A program made the position numbers and the translations under genes. From Ferrovibrio sp036381655 (GTDB taxonomy: Bacteria; Pseudomonadota; Alphaproteobacteria; Ferrovibrionales; Ferrovibrionaceae), in contig NZ_DASVCJ010000034.1 in NCBI RefSeq assembly GCF_036381655.1, positions 13,367-77,366 on the forward strand: a stretch of DNA of 64,000 bases. Direction: 5' to 3'. This document shows positions 1 to 9,586 of this stretch, one piece after another; within the stretch, counting starts at the first letter, position 1; each line of letters starts with the position of its first letter. The notes beneath the pieces are model-generated. The model saw only the letters and a list, made by a program, of their open reading frames with translations, was not told where the DNA came from and did not search any database.

Positions 1-261
1 CGCCGAAGCCTGCCCATGGGCAGGCCGCGCGATCACGGCCGCGACCGGCGAGGTGAACAGGACGCTGTCGCAGGCATCGCCGGAGACCTGCGCGGTGACC
101 GGCTTGTCCAAAGTCCAGGCATCGCCGCCGGCGGTATTCAGCGCCACCGGCGTTTCGTTGCTGGCGCAGCCGGCAAGATACAGAGCCAGCCCGATCAGCC
201 CGGCTGTCAGATATCGCCGCCGGATTCGGCGCTGGTGGCGGCGTTGCAATGTCGGCGGCAC
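1..261 (-). CDS. Putative lipoprotein, N-terminal part (runs off the left edge)
   Basis: Only the first 87 codons lie in the window; the frame is open to base 1. GTG at 261 is chosen because AGAGGA lies just upstream. The product begins with an arginine-rich segment, then a hydrophobic stretch ending in LYLAGC. This is a type II signal peptide with a lipobox and acceptor cysteine near residue 32. The mature part starts SNETPVALNTAGGDAWT and contains one further Cys in the visible portion. I recognise no family. It is transcribed divergently from hrcA, with about 120 bp between the start codons. Membrane anchoring is inferred from the lipobox; function is unknown. Confidence 0.7.
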   Translation of the reverse strand, partial: MPPTLQRRHQRRIRRRYLTAGLIGLALYLAGCASNETPVALNTAGGDAWTLDKPVTAQVSGDACDSVLFTSPVAAVIARPAHGQASA

Positions 262-381
262 CTTAGGATTCCTCTTGCTGGCGCGTCCCCGGCCAAGCAG
301 ATAATCCGCTCAAGGCGCGAACAAAGCTGATACGATATTCTAGTAGTCAAGGCCGCGCCCGTTTTTGGGACCGATATTGAC

Positions 382-1446
382 GTGCGCTCGGACGCATCCT
401 TAATTTCTCATATGATTCAGGAAATGAGCCAGCGCAGCCGCGAGATTCTGCGGCTGGTCGTCGAGACGTATATGGCCACCGGCGAACCGGTGGGCTCGCG
501 CTTTTTGTCCAAAAAGCTGGAGCACAAGCTGTCGCCCGCCAGCATCCGCAACACCATGGCCGATCTGGAGGAAGCCGGCCTGCTGTTCGCCCCCCATACT
601 TCGGCCGGCCGGTTGCCGACCGAAAGCGGCCTGCGGCTGTTCGTCGACGGGCTCCTGCAGGTGGGCGATCTGACCCAGGACGAGCGCAGCTCGATCGAAA
701 GCCGCTGCGCCGCTTCCGGCCGGGGTTTCCAGGAGGTGCTGACCGAGGCCACCACCGCGCTTTCCGGCCTTTCCGGCCATGCCGGGCTGGTGGTGGCGCC
801 GAAGATCGACGCGCCGCTGCGCCATGTCGAATTCGTCCCGCTCAGCCCCGGCAAGGCGCTGGTGGTCATGGTCACCGAGTCCGGCCAGGTGGAAAACCGC
901 ATGGTCGAACTGCCCATGGAAATGACGCCCTCGGCCCTGGCCGAGGCCGGCCAGTTTCTGTCGCAGCGGCTGAAAGGCCGCACCATGCATGATGCGCGCA
1001 ACGAAATCCTGCAGGAACTGGAAGCGCGCCGGGCCGAGCTCGATCAGCTCGCCGCCCGCGTGGTCGAAGCCGGTCTGGCGGTCTGGGGCGGCGAGCCGGA
1101 ACGCGGCACCCTGATCGTGCGCGGCAGCGCCAATCTGCTGGACGACGTCGCCGCCATCGCCGATCTGGAGCGCATCCGCAGCCTCATGGAAGAGCTGGAG
1201 AACACCGAGGAGATGCTGCGCCTGATCGACCTCACCCAGGGCAGCGAGGGGGTGCGGATTTTCATCGGCTCGGAGAACATGCTGTTCCGCCGCGCCGGCT
1301 GTTCGCTGATCGTGGCGCCGCTGCAGAACCAGCAGCAGCGCATCGTCGGCGCCATCGGCGTGATCGGCCCCACCCGGATGAATTACGCCCGCGTCGTCCC
1401 GATGGTCGATTTCACCGCCCAGGTCGTCGGGCGGATGATCGGCTGA
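382..1446 (+). CDS. hrcA: Heat-inducible transcription repressor HrcA
   Basis: HrcA binds CIRCE operators and represses chaperonin genes; GroEL helps it fold. The 354-residue frame has the N-terminal winged-helix domain (SREILRLVVETYMATGEPVGS, then the SPASIRNTMADLEEAG recognition region) followed by the GAF-like dimerisation region, and ends in the usual VVGRMIG. Length is normal for the family. The start is uncertain: GTG 382 is the longest choice, ATG 412 and ATG 424 are alternatives, and none has a strong ribosome binding site. It lies 100 bp upstream of grpE on the same strand. I found no CIRCE element in this window, so its targets (probably groESL) lie elsewhere. Confidence 0.95.
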   Translation: MRSDASLISHMIQEMSQRSREILRLVVETYMATGEPVGSRFLSKKLEHKLSPASIRNTMADLEEAGLLFAPHTSAGRLPTESGLRLFVDGLLQVGDLTQDERSSIESRCAASGRGFQEVLTEATTALSGLSGHAGLVVAPKIDAPLRHVEFVPLSPGKALVVMVTESGQVENRMVELPMEMTPSALAEAGQFLSQRLKGRTMHDARNEILQELEARRAELDQLAARVVEAGLAVWGGEPERGTLIVRGSANLLDDVAAIADLERIRSLMEELENTEEMLRLIDLTQGSEGVRIFIGSENMLFRRAGCSLIVAPLQNQQQRIVGAIGVIGPTRMNYARVVPMVDFTAQVVGRMIG

Positions 1447-1493
1447 CCCCCCGCGCGAATCCGGGGGAATCCGCGCCGTTTGTCGCCTCACCC

Positions 1494-1522
1494 CTTTCAA
1501 TTCGGGCAATCGATCCGTATAT
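1494..1522 (+). promoter_or_regulatory. Candidate RpoH (sigma-32) promoter of grpE
   Basis: CTTT (1494-1497), an 18-bp spacer, then CGTATAT (1516-1522) resembles the alphaproteobacterial RpoH consensus CTTG-N17/18-CYTATNT with one mismatch in each half. It lies 24 bp upstream of the grpE start. The candidate in front of dnaK has the same 18-bp spacing. Confidence 0.5.
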
Positions 1523-1546
1523 GACGGGCCACTGCGAGGAAAAGTG

Positions 1547-2179
1547 ATGACCCAGATCGACGATCAGAATAATCCGACCTTCGAAAACGCTCAGGACGGA
1601 GCGCCGCAGGACGCGGAAAATCAGGCGGAACCGCAGGCGACCGTCAGCGCCGAGGAACTGGCCAAGGCGCAGAAGGAAATCGCCGACCTGAAGGATCAGG
1701 TGCTGCGCGCGCGCGCCGATGGCGAAAACCTGCGCCGCCGGCTGGAGCGGGAAAAGGAGGATGCCGTCAAATTCGCCGCCGGCAAGTTCGCCAAGGACAT
1801 CCTCAGCGTGGCCGACAATCTGCGGCGCGCGCTGGACAGCGCGGCGCCCGGCGATGCCGCCGGCGCGGAAACCGAGGCCAGCGAGCCGATGCGCAACCTG
1901 CTGCTGGGCATCGAGGCCACCGAGCGCGAGCTGTTGAGCGTCTTCGAGCGTTACGGCATCAGCCGGATCGATCCGAAGGGTCAGAAATTCGACCCCAACC
2001 TGCATCAGGCGATGTTCGAGATCGAGGATCCGAGCGTTCCAGCCGGCACAGTGCTGCAGGTCGTCACCGCCGGTTACGTCCAGCATGGCCGGCTGCTGCG
2101 GGCGGCGATGGTCGGCGTCTCCAAGGGCGGACCGGAGCCCCAGGCGCAGCCGGGCCAGACGGTGAATACCAAGGCGTGA
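1547..2179 (+). CDS. grpE: Nucleotide exchange factor GrpE
   Basis: GrpE releases ADP from DnaK during the cytosolic chaperone cycle. The 210-residue protein has an acidic, glutamine-rich N-terminus, a long helix (about residues 30-90, EELAKAQKEIADLKDQVLRA, then the ENLRRRLEREKED family signature) and the C-terminal beta domain with FDPNLHQAMFEIEDPS and AGYVQHGRLLRAAMVGVSK. ATG 1547 is preferred over the adjacent GTG 1544 because GAGGA at 1536-1540 is better spaced for it. It follows hrcA and has its own candidate heat-shock promoter. A strong hairpin lies 30 bp past the stop. Confidence 0.97.
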   Translation: MTQIDDQNNPTFENAQDGAPQDAENQAEPQATVSAEELAKAQKEIADLKDQVLRARADGENLRRRLEREKEDAVKFAAGKFAKDILSVADNLRRALDSAAPGDAAGAETEASEPMRNLLLGIEATERELLSVFERYGISRIDPKGQKFDPNLHQAMFEIEDPSVPAGTVLQVVTAGYVQHGRLLRAAMVGVSKGGPEPQAQPGQTVNTKA

Positions 2180-2208
2180 GCTGGGACGAATACTGACGAA
2201 TAGCGGAT

Positions 2209-2237
2209 CGTCACCCCGGGCCTGACCCGGGGTGACG
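2209..2237. repeat. REP-like perfect hairpin, possible grpE terminator
   Basis: Two perfect 12-base arms, CGTCACCCCGGG and CCCGGGGTGACG, flank a 5-base loop, followed by TTTCTTC. The GTCAYCCCGGGC core is shared with the element at 29990. Both resemble the dispersed CCCGGG palindromes common in alphaproteobacterial intergenic DNA. It sits between the convergent ends of grpE and the phosphatase gene and could end transcription. Confidence 0.65.
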
Positions 2238-2278
2238 TTTCTTCACCGCAGCAAAAACCCCCGTTACCGGCAGCCGGT

Positions 2279-3943
2279 CTAGCGACAGCCGATGCCGTAG
2301 CCGATATCGATGCAGCCGCCGTCGAGATCGGCCGGCGCCTTGATGCCGGCCAGCGCCGCCAGCGTCGGCGCGATGCTGGTCGTATCCACCGGCAGGATGC
2401 GCGTGGCCGGCTTCGCGCCCGCCCACCAGAACACGATCGGCACGGCCGTGTCGTGGTGATAGGGCCCGGCATGGCCCATCATGAACCGGGTCGGCAGCGC
2501 GCGGGCGGCCGATACGCCGGACTTCAGCGCCACGATGACGTCGCCGGAACGGCCCGCCATCGCGCTCTGGGCGAAGCGGTCCTCCAGCGAATAATCGGAC
2601 GGCGCGCTGGCGGTGACCTTGTGCGCGAGCAGGTCGTCCAATGCGAAGGCCCGCTCGACATCGGGATGCGCGTTGAAGAATTCGATCGCGGCCTTGACCA
2701 CCGCCGCGCGCTGCGGCCCGGCCAGGCCATGGCCATCGGCGTCGACCGCGTAATACTGCACGGCATCCGGCGAGACCAGCGGATCGGCCGCCAGGCCGAG
2801 CTTGGCCTTCACCTGCGCATTCGCATCGGCCAGCAGCTTGGCCGCGCTGATCCGCCTGGCGGAGGCGTCGCCCTGCTGCGCCAGACGCTCGGCGAAGTCG
2901 GAACCGCCGTGATCTCCCGTCAGCACCAGCATGACGCGGGCGCCGTAGCCGTCCAGGAAGTCGAGGAACTCGCCGATCTGCGCATCGAGGCGATACATCT
3001 GGTCGCACATCTCCGGACCCTGGGTGCCGTAGCCATGGCCGATATAGTCGGTCGCCGACAGGCTGACCGCCAGCAGGTCGGTCTGCCCGCGCTTGCCCAG
3101 CTTGTGATAGGCGACCAGCTCGCGCGCCGCCTCCAGCGTCAGCGGATCCATGATATGCAGCGGCCGCACTTTCCCCGACGGCTTGCCGTCTTCCGACGGC
3201 CGCTCGGGCGGCAGCTTGGTTTTCCAGGTCAGCTTGCCGAGCGTGATTTCGCCTTCCAGCGCGCGGCAGGCCTCGTTCGCATAGGTCCAGGGCGGCGCAT
3301 GGCCGGCCTCGGCGGCGATGCGCGCATTCAGCTTGGCGAGCGGCCGGAGCTTCGCTTCCGCATCCTCCGCCGCGGCGACGAAAGTGGTGAAGCCGAAGCC
3401 GTCGACATACCAGAACACGCCATCCGCCTTGTGGCCGCCCATGGTGATCGCGGAGCGGTCCTTGCCGGAGACGACGACGACGCGGCTTTGCGGGCTCTGC
3501 TCCTTGAGCCAGTCGCCGAAGGTCGAGGTCGCCAGCAGGGCCGGCCCGACCTTGCGGTGTTTCGGATTCAGCGCGACCGTATAGGCGGCATCCTCGACGC
3601 AGTAGACCTGCTTGCCGGTCGCCGGATTGTACCATTCGTTGGCGACGATGCCGGTCCCGCTCGGATGCTTGCCGGTCAGCAGGGTCGAATGCCCGGCGCA
3701 GGTCTCGGTGATGCCGTGCGACTGGTAGGCGTTGGCATAGACCACGCCGCCATCGGCGATCCGCTTCAGGCCGCGCTGGAAGGTCGGCCGCCATTTGTCG
3801 AACAGCAGCGATCCGAACTGGTCGATCGCCAGCAGCACCACCAGGTCAGGCTTGCCGCGGTTGTCCTGCGCGGCGGCCTGGAAGGAATGAAGCGCCAGCG
3901 TCGCCGCCAGCAAAGCACCAAACCACGTCTTCGATCTTGTCAT
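2279..3943 (-). CDS. Exported alkaline phosphatase / phosphodiesterase-superfamily protein (PafA-like)
   Basis: This 554-residue protein belongs to the alkaline phosphatase superfamily branch that includes the Flavobacterium-type phosphatase PafA and type I phosphodiesterases. A Sec signal peptide covers about residues 1-26 and ends SFQAAAQ. Metal-site features are LLAIDQF (Asp near 41), the nucleophile region GITETCAGHSTLLTG (Thr near 81), LTGDHGGSDF in the middle, and GHAGPYHHDT near the C-terminus. It is likely a periplasmic, zinc-dependent phosphomonoesterase. It stands alone on the minus strand between grpE and dnaK. Substrate is inferred from the family only. The 180 bp between its start and alkB include an AT-rich stretch (about 4014-4055) that may hold its promoter. 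Confidence 0.85.
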   Translation of the reverse strand: MTRSKTWFGALLAATLALHSFQAAAQDNRGKPDLVVLLAIDQFGSLLFDKWRPTFQRGLKRIADGGVVYANAYQSHGITETCAGHSTLLTGKHPSGTGIVANEWYNPATGKQVYCVEDAAYTVALNPKHRKVGPALLATSTFGDWLKEQSPQSRVVVVSGKDRSAITMGGHKADGVFWYVDGFGFTTFVAAAEDAEAKLRPLAKLNARIAAEAGHAPPWTYANEACRALEGEITLGKLTWKTKLPPERPSEDGKPSGKVRPLHIMDPLTLEAARELVAYHKLGKRGQTDLLAVSLSATDYIGHGYGTQGPEMCDQMYRLDAQIGEFLDFLDGYGARVMLVLTGDHGGSDFAERLAQQGDASARRISAAKLLADANAQVKAKLGLAADPLVSPDAVQYYAVDADGHGLAGPQRAAVVKAAIEFFNAHPDVERAFALDDLLAHKVTASAPSDYSLEDRFAQSAMAGRSGDVIVALKSGVSAARALPTRFMMGHAGPYHHDTAVPIVFWWAGAKPATRILPVDTTSIAPTLAALAGIKAPADLDGGCIDIGYGIGCR

Positions 3944-4123
3944 GATGAGAACCTCCCCCGGATTGATCGGTATCCCCGGCCATGACTTGCGGTGGCCTGC
4001 CCTCCGTCCTGTAATTGTTATGAGAGATTACAGTTATATTTTAAAACTAAGCAAGCGGAAATCGCAGGCCGGCGGAGCCGGCCTCACCCTGCCGCCTCAC
4101 CCCGCCTTCCTCACCCTGCCGCC

Positions 4124-4765
4124 TCACTCCGCCTTGGTCACCCGGCGCAAAGTCAGGTTGATCCGCCCGCCGCCCGGGACCAGCCGGCTGCTGCCCGCCA
4201 GCACCCGGTCGATGCCGTGAAAGGCGAGCCGCGCCGCCCCGCCCAGCACCACGACATCGCCGGAGCGCAGCTTCATGGCGCGCGTTCCGCCTTTGCGCGT
4301 GGTGCCGCCGAGCCGGAACATGGCCTCGTCGCCGAGCGAGATCGACACCACCGGGGCGGCGAAATCCTCCTCGTCGCGGTCCTGGTGCAGCCCCATCCTG
4401 GCGCCGTCGCGGTAGAGGTTGATCAGGCAGCATTGCGGCACCTGCGGACACTGCGCCACCATATCCCAGACTGCCAGAATCTCGGCCGGGATCGCCGGCC
4501 AGGGACGGCCGGTTTGCGGATGCCGCTCGATATAGCGGTAGCCGCCGTCCTTGTCGGTATACCAGCCGAAGCGGCCGGCATTGCTCATCATCACGCTCAT
4601 CGGCTGGCCGCTTTTCGGCATGCGGGGACGATACGGCGGCGCCGCCTGCCAGACGGCCTGCACGGCCGCCAGCATCGCCCGCTGGTGCGCGGCATCGAGC
4701 AGCCCGGGATAGAAGCGGAAGCCGTCAACAGAAGGCAGGGCGGACATGGCGCCAATCTGGCTCAT
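4124..4765 (-). CDS. alkB: Alpha-ketoglutarate-dependent DNA dioxygenase AlkB
   Basis: AlkB removes 1-methyladenine and 3-methylcytosine lesions from DNA and RNA by oxidative demethylation. The 213-residue product matches the usual length of about 216. It carries the iron ligands HQDRDE (HxD) and the distal His in LAFHGIDRV, and the 2-oxoglutarate-binding arginines in RINLTLRR (RxxxxxR). WYTDKDGGYRYIERHP matches the substrate-binding flap. ATG 4765 is taken; ATG 4747 (MSALPSV) is possible. It lies just downstream of the pncA remnant on the same strand. C-rich short repeats occur at 4083-4135, around its 3' end. Confidence 0.93.
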   Translation of the reverse strand: MSQIGAMSALPSVDGFRFYPGLLDAAHQRAMLAAVQAVWQAAPPYRPRMPKSGQPMSVMMSNAGRFGWYTDKDGGYRYIERHPQTGRPWPAIPAEILAVWDMVAQCPQVPQCCLINLYRDGARMGLHQDRDEEDFAAPVVSISLGDEAMFRLGGTTRKGGTRAMKLRSGDVVVLGGAARLAFHGIDRVLAGSSRLVPGGGRINLTLRRVTKAE

Positions 4766-4806
4766 TCCGCCGCGCTGTAAAGCCTCGCCCGCTAAGGCCC
4801 CGCCCG

Positions 4807-5095
4807 CTAAAGCCCCGCCCGTCCGGCCGTGGCGAGGTCGGCCGACTGGATGCGCTGCACGCCGGCGGCCTGCATCGCCGCCCAGGCCTTGGCCAGCGAG
4901 CCCTGCGTATCGATGCCGCGGCAGGCATCCTCGATCACATAGGTCTCGAAGCCTTCCTTGCGCGCATCCATCGCGGTCCAGGCGACGCAGAAATCGGTCG
5001 CCAGCCCGACGACGAAGACCCGCTTCATGCCACGCTGCTTGAAATAGCCGCCCAGCCCGGTCGGCGCCTGTGATCGGCCTCGTAGAAGGCCGATC
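4807..5095 (-). pseudogene. pncA: Nicotinamidase (pncA) 3' remnant with a frameshift
   Basis: Nicotinamidase converts nicotinamide to nicotinate for NAD salvage. Only the C-terminal third remains: GYFKQRGMKRVFVVGLATDF, then CVAWTAMDARKEGFE and VIEDACRGID, which includes the catalytic Cys of the isochorismatase-like fold. Just upstream, SAFYEADHR is read in one frame and PTGLGGYF in another, so a frameshift lies near 5066-5070. The N-terminal half, with the catalytic Asp and the metal-binding region, is absent. The DNA beyond about 5100 leads into the dnaK upstream region instead. A tandem 15-bp repeat (GCCCGCTAARGCCCC twice, 4786-4815) abuts the stop codon. I interpret this as a truncated, dead gene. 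Confidence 0.8.
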
Positions 5096-5240
5096 CGAAA
5101 TCCGGGCCATCCGCGGTTTTTGCAAAACCGTCCGGAATTCCGGGCCGGGGCGAAAAAATTAACCATTCCGGCCGGTCCGGATGGCGGACCGGGGCGTCCG
5201 GAAGATTCCGCGGTCAACAGGACATTTTTTTGCCACACCC

Positions 5241-5271
5241 GTTGCGGGATGCAGGATGCCCACTTACATAG
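5241..5271 (+). promoter_or_regulatory. Candidate RpoH (sigma-32) promoter of dnaK
   Basis: GTTG (5241-5244), an 18-bp spacer, then CTTACATAG (5263-5271) fits the alphaproteobacterial RpoH consensus with one mismatch per half and the same spacing as the grpE candidate. It is about 83 bp upstream of the dnaK start. The DNA further upstream holds several perfect short dyads: CGGTTTT/AAAACCG at 5114-5130, CCGGAATTCCGG at 5132-5143 and CCGGTCCG/CGGACCGG at 5172-5192. Their role is unknown. Confidence 0.5.
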
Positions 5272-5353
5272 CCGGCAACAGTCAGAAGGATGGGGCCTGC
5301 CGCGGTGCTGTTTCGAAGGCCGCCCCGGGCCGCCGCGAAGAGGAGAGTGGATT

Positions 5354-7276
<1,923 letters not shown>

Positions 7277-7296
7277 GCCGCTCGAATGCGATGCGG

Positions 7297-7323
7297 ACCG
7301 GGCGCCGTGAAACGGCGCCCGGT
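7297..7323 (+). terminator. Hairpin between dnaK and dnaJ (partial terminator or attenuator)
   Basis: Perfect 12-bp arms ACCGGGCGCCGT and ACGGCGCCCGGT enclose a GAA loop, followed by TTCGCTTC. Its position between dnaK and dnaJ suggests that it reduces readthrough, or protects the dnaK 3' end, so that dnaJ is made in smaller amounts. The T-tract is weak, so termination is probably incomplete. Confidence 0.7.
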
Positions 7324-7349
7324 TTCGCTTCGGAGCAGGAAGTTTGCGG

Positions 7350-8498
7350 ATGGCTACGAAACGGGATTATTACGAGATTCTGGGTGTGGCGCGCGGCGCC
7401 AGCACCGAGGAATTGAAGAAAGCCTATCGCAAACTGGCGATGCAGTATCATCCGGACCGCAATCCGGATGACAAGACCGCCGAGCAGAAGTTCAAGGAAA
7501 TCAACGAAGCCTACGACGTCCTCAAGGATGAGCAGAAGCGCGCGGCCTACGATCAATACGGCCACGCCGCCTTCGAGGGCGGCATGGGCCGCGGCGGTCC
7601 GGGCGGCGCCGGCTTCGACTTCACCTCCTTCTCCGACATCTTCGACGACCTGTTTGGCGAATTCGTCGGCGGCGGGCGCGGCGGACGCGGCAATGCCAAT
7701 CGCGGCTCCGACCTGCGCTACAATCTCGAAATCACCCTGGAAGACTGCTATCGCGGCAAGGCGGCGAAGATCCGCGTGCCGACGTCGGTTGCCTGCGAGG
7801 CCTGCGACGGCTCCGGCGCCGAGGGCGGCGCCCAGCCGATCCCCTGCCCGACCTGCAAGGGCCACGGCAAGGTGCGCGCGCAGCAGGGCTTCTTCACCAT
7901 CGAGCGCGCCTGCCCGACCTGCGGCGGCGTCGGCCGGGTGATCGAACGGCCCTGCAAGGTCTGCGGCGGCGCCGGCCGCGTGCACAGGGAGAAAACCCTG
8001 TCGGTCGACATCCCGCCCGGCGTCGACGAGGGCAACCGCATCCGGCTGGCCGGCGAAGGCGAGGCCGGCATCCGCGGCGGCCCGCCGGGCGATCTGTATG
8101 TCTTCCTCTCGGTCAAGCCGCACCGGCTGTACCGCCGCGAGGGCCAGCATCTGCATTGCCGGGTCCCGATCTCGATGACCACGGCGGCGCTCGGCGGCGC
8201 CGTCGATGTGCCGACGCTCGACGGCAGCAAGGCGCGGGTCACCATTCCGGAAGGCACCCAGACCGGCAAGCAGTTCCGCCTGCGCGGCAAGGGCATGCCC
8301 TCGCTGCAGCAATCGGGCTTCGGCGCCGGCTTCGGCGATCTCTACATCCAGGTGATGGTGGAAACGCCGGTCAAGCTGAACAAGCGCCAGCGCGAGCTGC
8401 TGGAGGAATTCGCCCAGATCGAAAACGAGGAATCCAGCCCGGAAAGCTCCGGCTTCTTCGCCAAGGTGAAGGAGATGCTCGCCGGCCGGGCGGAGTGA
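7350..8498 (+). CDS. dnaJ: Molecular chaperone DnaJ (Hsp40)
   Basis: DnaJ delivers unfolded substrates to DnaK and stimulates its ATPase. The 382-residue protein has the full domain order: J domain with YHPDRNPDD (the HPD triad), a Gly/Phe-rich linker around FSDIFDDLFGEF, four zinc-finger repeats (CEACDGSG, CPTCKGHG, CPTCGGVG, CKVCGGAG) and the C-terminal substrate-binding domains. ATG 7350 is preferred over TTG 7344 because AGGA at 7337-7340 is well spaced for it. Downstream lies the broken gene at 8544. Confidence 0.98.
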   Translation: MATKRDYYEILGVARGASTEELKKAYRKLAMQYHPDRNPDDKTAEQKFKEINEAYDVLKDEQKRAAYDQYGHAAFEGGMGRGGPGGAGFDFTSFSDIFDDLFGEFVGGGRGGRGNANRGSDLRYNLEITLEDCYRGKAAKIRVPTSVACEACDGSGAEGGAQPIPCPTCKGHGKVRAQQGFFTIERACPTCGGVGRVIERPCKVCGGAGRVHREKTLSVDIPPGVDEGNRIRLAGEGEAGIRGGPPGDLYVFLSVKPHRLYRREGQHLHCRVPISMTTAALGGAVDVPTLDGSKARVTIPEGTQTGKQFRLRGKGMPSLQQSGFGAGFGDLYIQVMVETPVKLNKRQRELLEEFAQIENEESSPESSGFFAKVKEMLAGRAE

Positions 8499-8543
8499 GG
8501 CACCCGTCGGCGCGGCCCGCGGGTCTTTGGCAATTTGGAAAAG

Positions 8544-9494
8544 ATGGCCGGCTCAAACCCATGGCTGCCCGGTCAGGCCTGTGACGCCGTGACGGCGATG
8601 GACCGCCGCGGCGGCGGTCGGCATCGACGAGGAGAGGCTGTGGAAGCATTGGCGACGCAGCCAGCGCTTCCGCTTCTGGATCAGGCGCAGCATCGACGAA
8701 CGGCAGGGTTTCGCCGCGCTGCAGCTCAAGCCGGCGGCGGCCGAAGCGGCGCTGCGGCGCCTCGAAGCGCCGCAGGGCCTGCAGGCCGATGCCGCCACGC
8801 TCACCTTGCTGGCTCAGCACTGCAGGAGGCCGAGCCGCCGGCGGAAAAACTCGCGCGCTATCAGGCCAGGCCGCGGCGCTCGAAGCGCGCCGCCGAAGCC
8901 GAGGCATTGCAGTCGGCGCGCCAGGGCATCGTCACCGCCTTGCGCGCGCGGCGCAGCTTGCGGCGCAGCCTCCGATGACGGCCGAGACGCCGCTGCCGGA
9001 AACGCTGCCGCCCGGAACGCTGCCGCCCGAACCCGGCCCGGTTGCCGCAGAGCCCGCGCCAGGGCCCGCGCCAGGGCCCGCGCCAGAGCCCAAACCAGGG
9101 CCCGCGCCCAAGCCCGAATCCAAGCCCGCCCCCGCGCCAGAGCCGGAGCCGGAACCGGCTCCGCCGCCGGCAGCCGCGCCGCCTGGCGCCGAACGGGACG
9201 AAACGGCGCCGAATGGTTCGAAACGGGACGGGAGGGAATGGGGCGCAGCGGGACGAAACGGTCCGAAATGGCGCGGCGCCGCCACCGGAGACATCACCAG
9301 AGGCGTCGCCCCCGGCGCATCGCTCGCCCGACGACGGTTTTCCGCCCTGGGTGCCGCGCCCGAGCCGCTATCGCAGCATCATCGACCTGCCGCCGCGATC
9401 GGAAGAAGAGGACGCAGAAATCCTGCGCACCTATTTCGCCTCCCTGGCCGCGTCGGCCGATCCGGCGGCAAAGCCGGATGCGCCGCCCGGATGA
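8544..9494 (+). pseudogene. Frameshifted gene: HTH-like N-terminus, proline-rich middle, conserved-looking C-terminus
   Basis: No single frame spans the region, but coding-like segments join in order across frames. Visible pieces are MAGSNPWLPGQA (from 8544), then WTAAAAVGIDEERLWKHWRR (from 8599, which looks like a helix-turn-helix), ALQEAEPPAEKLARYQ (about 8814), EALQSARQGIVTALRA (about 8905), a long Pro/Ala/Glu/Lys-rich tract (about 8976-9180), and PPWVPRPSRYRSIIDLPPRS then EEEDAEILRTYFASLAAS ending at 9494. At least five or six frame changes are needed. The proline tract contains tandem 12-bp GCCAGGGCCCGC units. A second degenerate repeat rich in GGGACGAAACGG lies at 9190-9275. This is either a decaying gene with repeat-driven indels or an error-rich GC tract. 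I cannot assign a function. Confidence 0.55.
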
Positions 9495-9586
9495 CATGCG
9501 CGATGACGTGCCTGGGATGACGTCCTTGGGATGACGCCTCTGCACGGCGCTGCTACAGTGCCGCGCCAAAAAGAAAGGGATAAGCC

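Noticed and set aside
262..381. CIRCE operator upstream of hrcA
   Set aside because: I looked for TTAGCACTC-N9-GAGTGCTAA here and at grpE and dnaK and saw none.
400..1509. Long antisense open frames opposite hrcA, and similar ones opposite dnaK, dnaJ, iorB, xdhB and fumA
   Set aside because: High GC content keeps the antisense frames free of stops. Their translations are rich in Arg, His, Asp and Gly with no family motifs, while the sense frames are recognisable proteins.
5072..5095. Perfect GATCGGCCT/AGGCCGATC hairpin as a mobile element end
   Set aside because: It is the codons of the conserved SAFYEADH segment of pncA read in DNA, so coding constraint explains it.
5120..5353. In-frame N-terminal extension of DnaK from 5120
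   Set aside because: MAKVIGIDLG is the universal DnaK start and AAGAGGAGA lies directly before it. The extension covers the promoter candidate and dyads.
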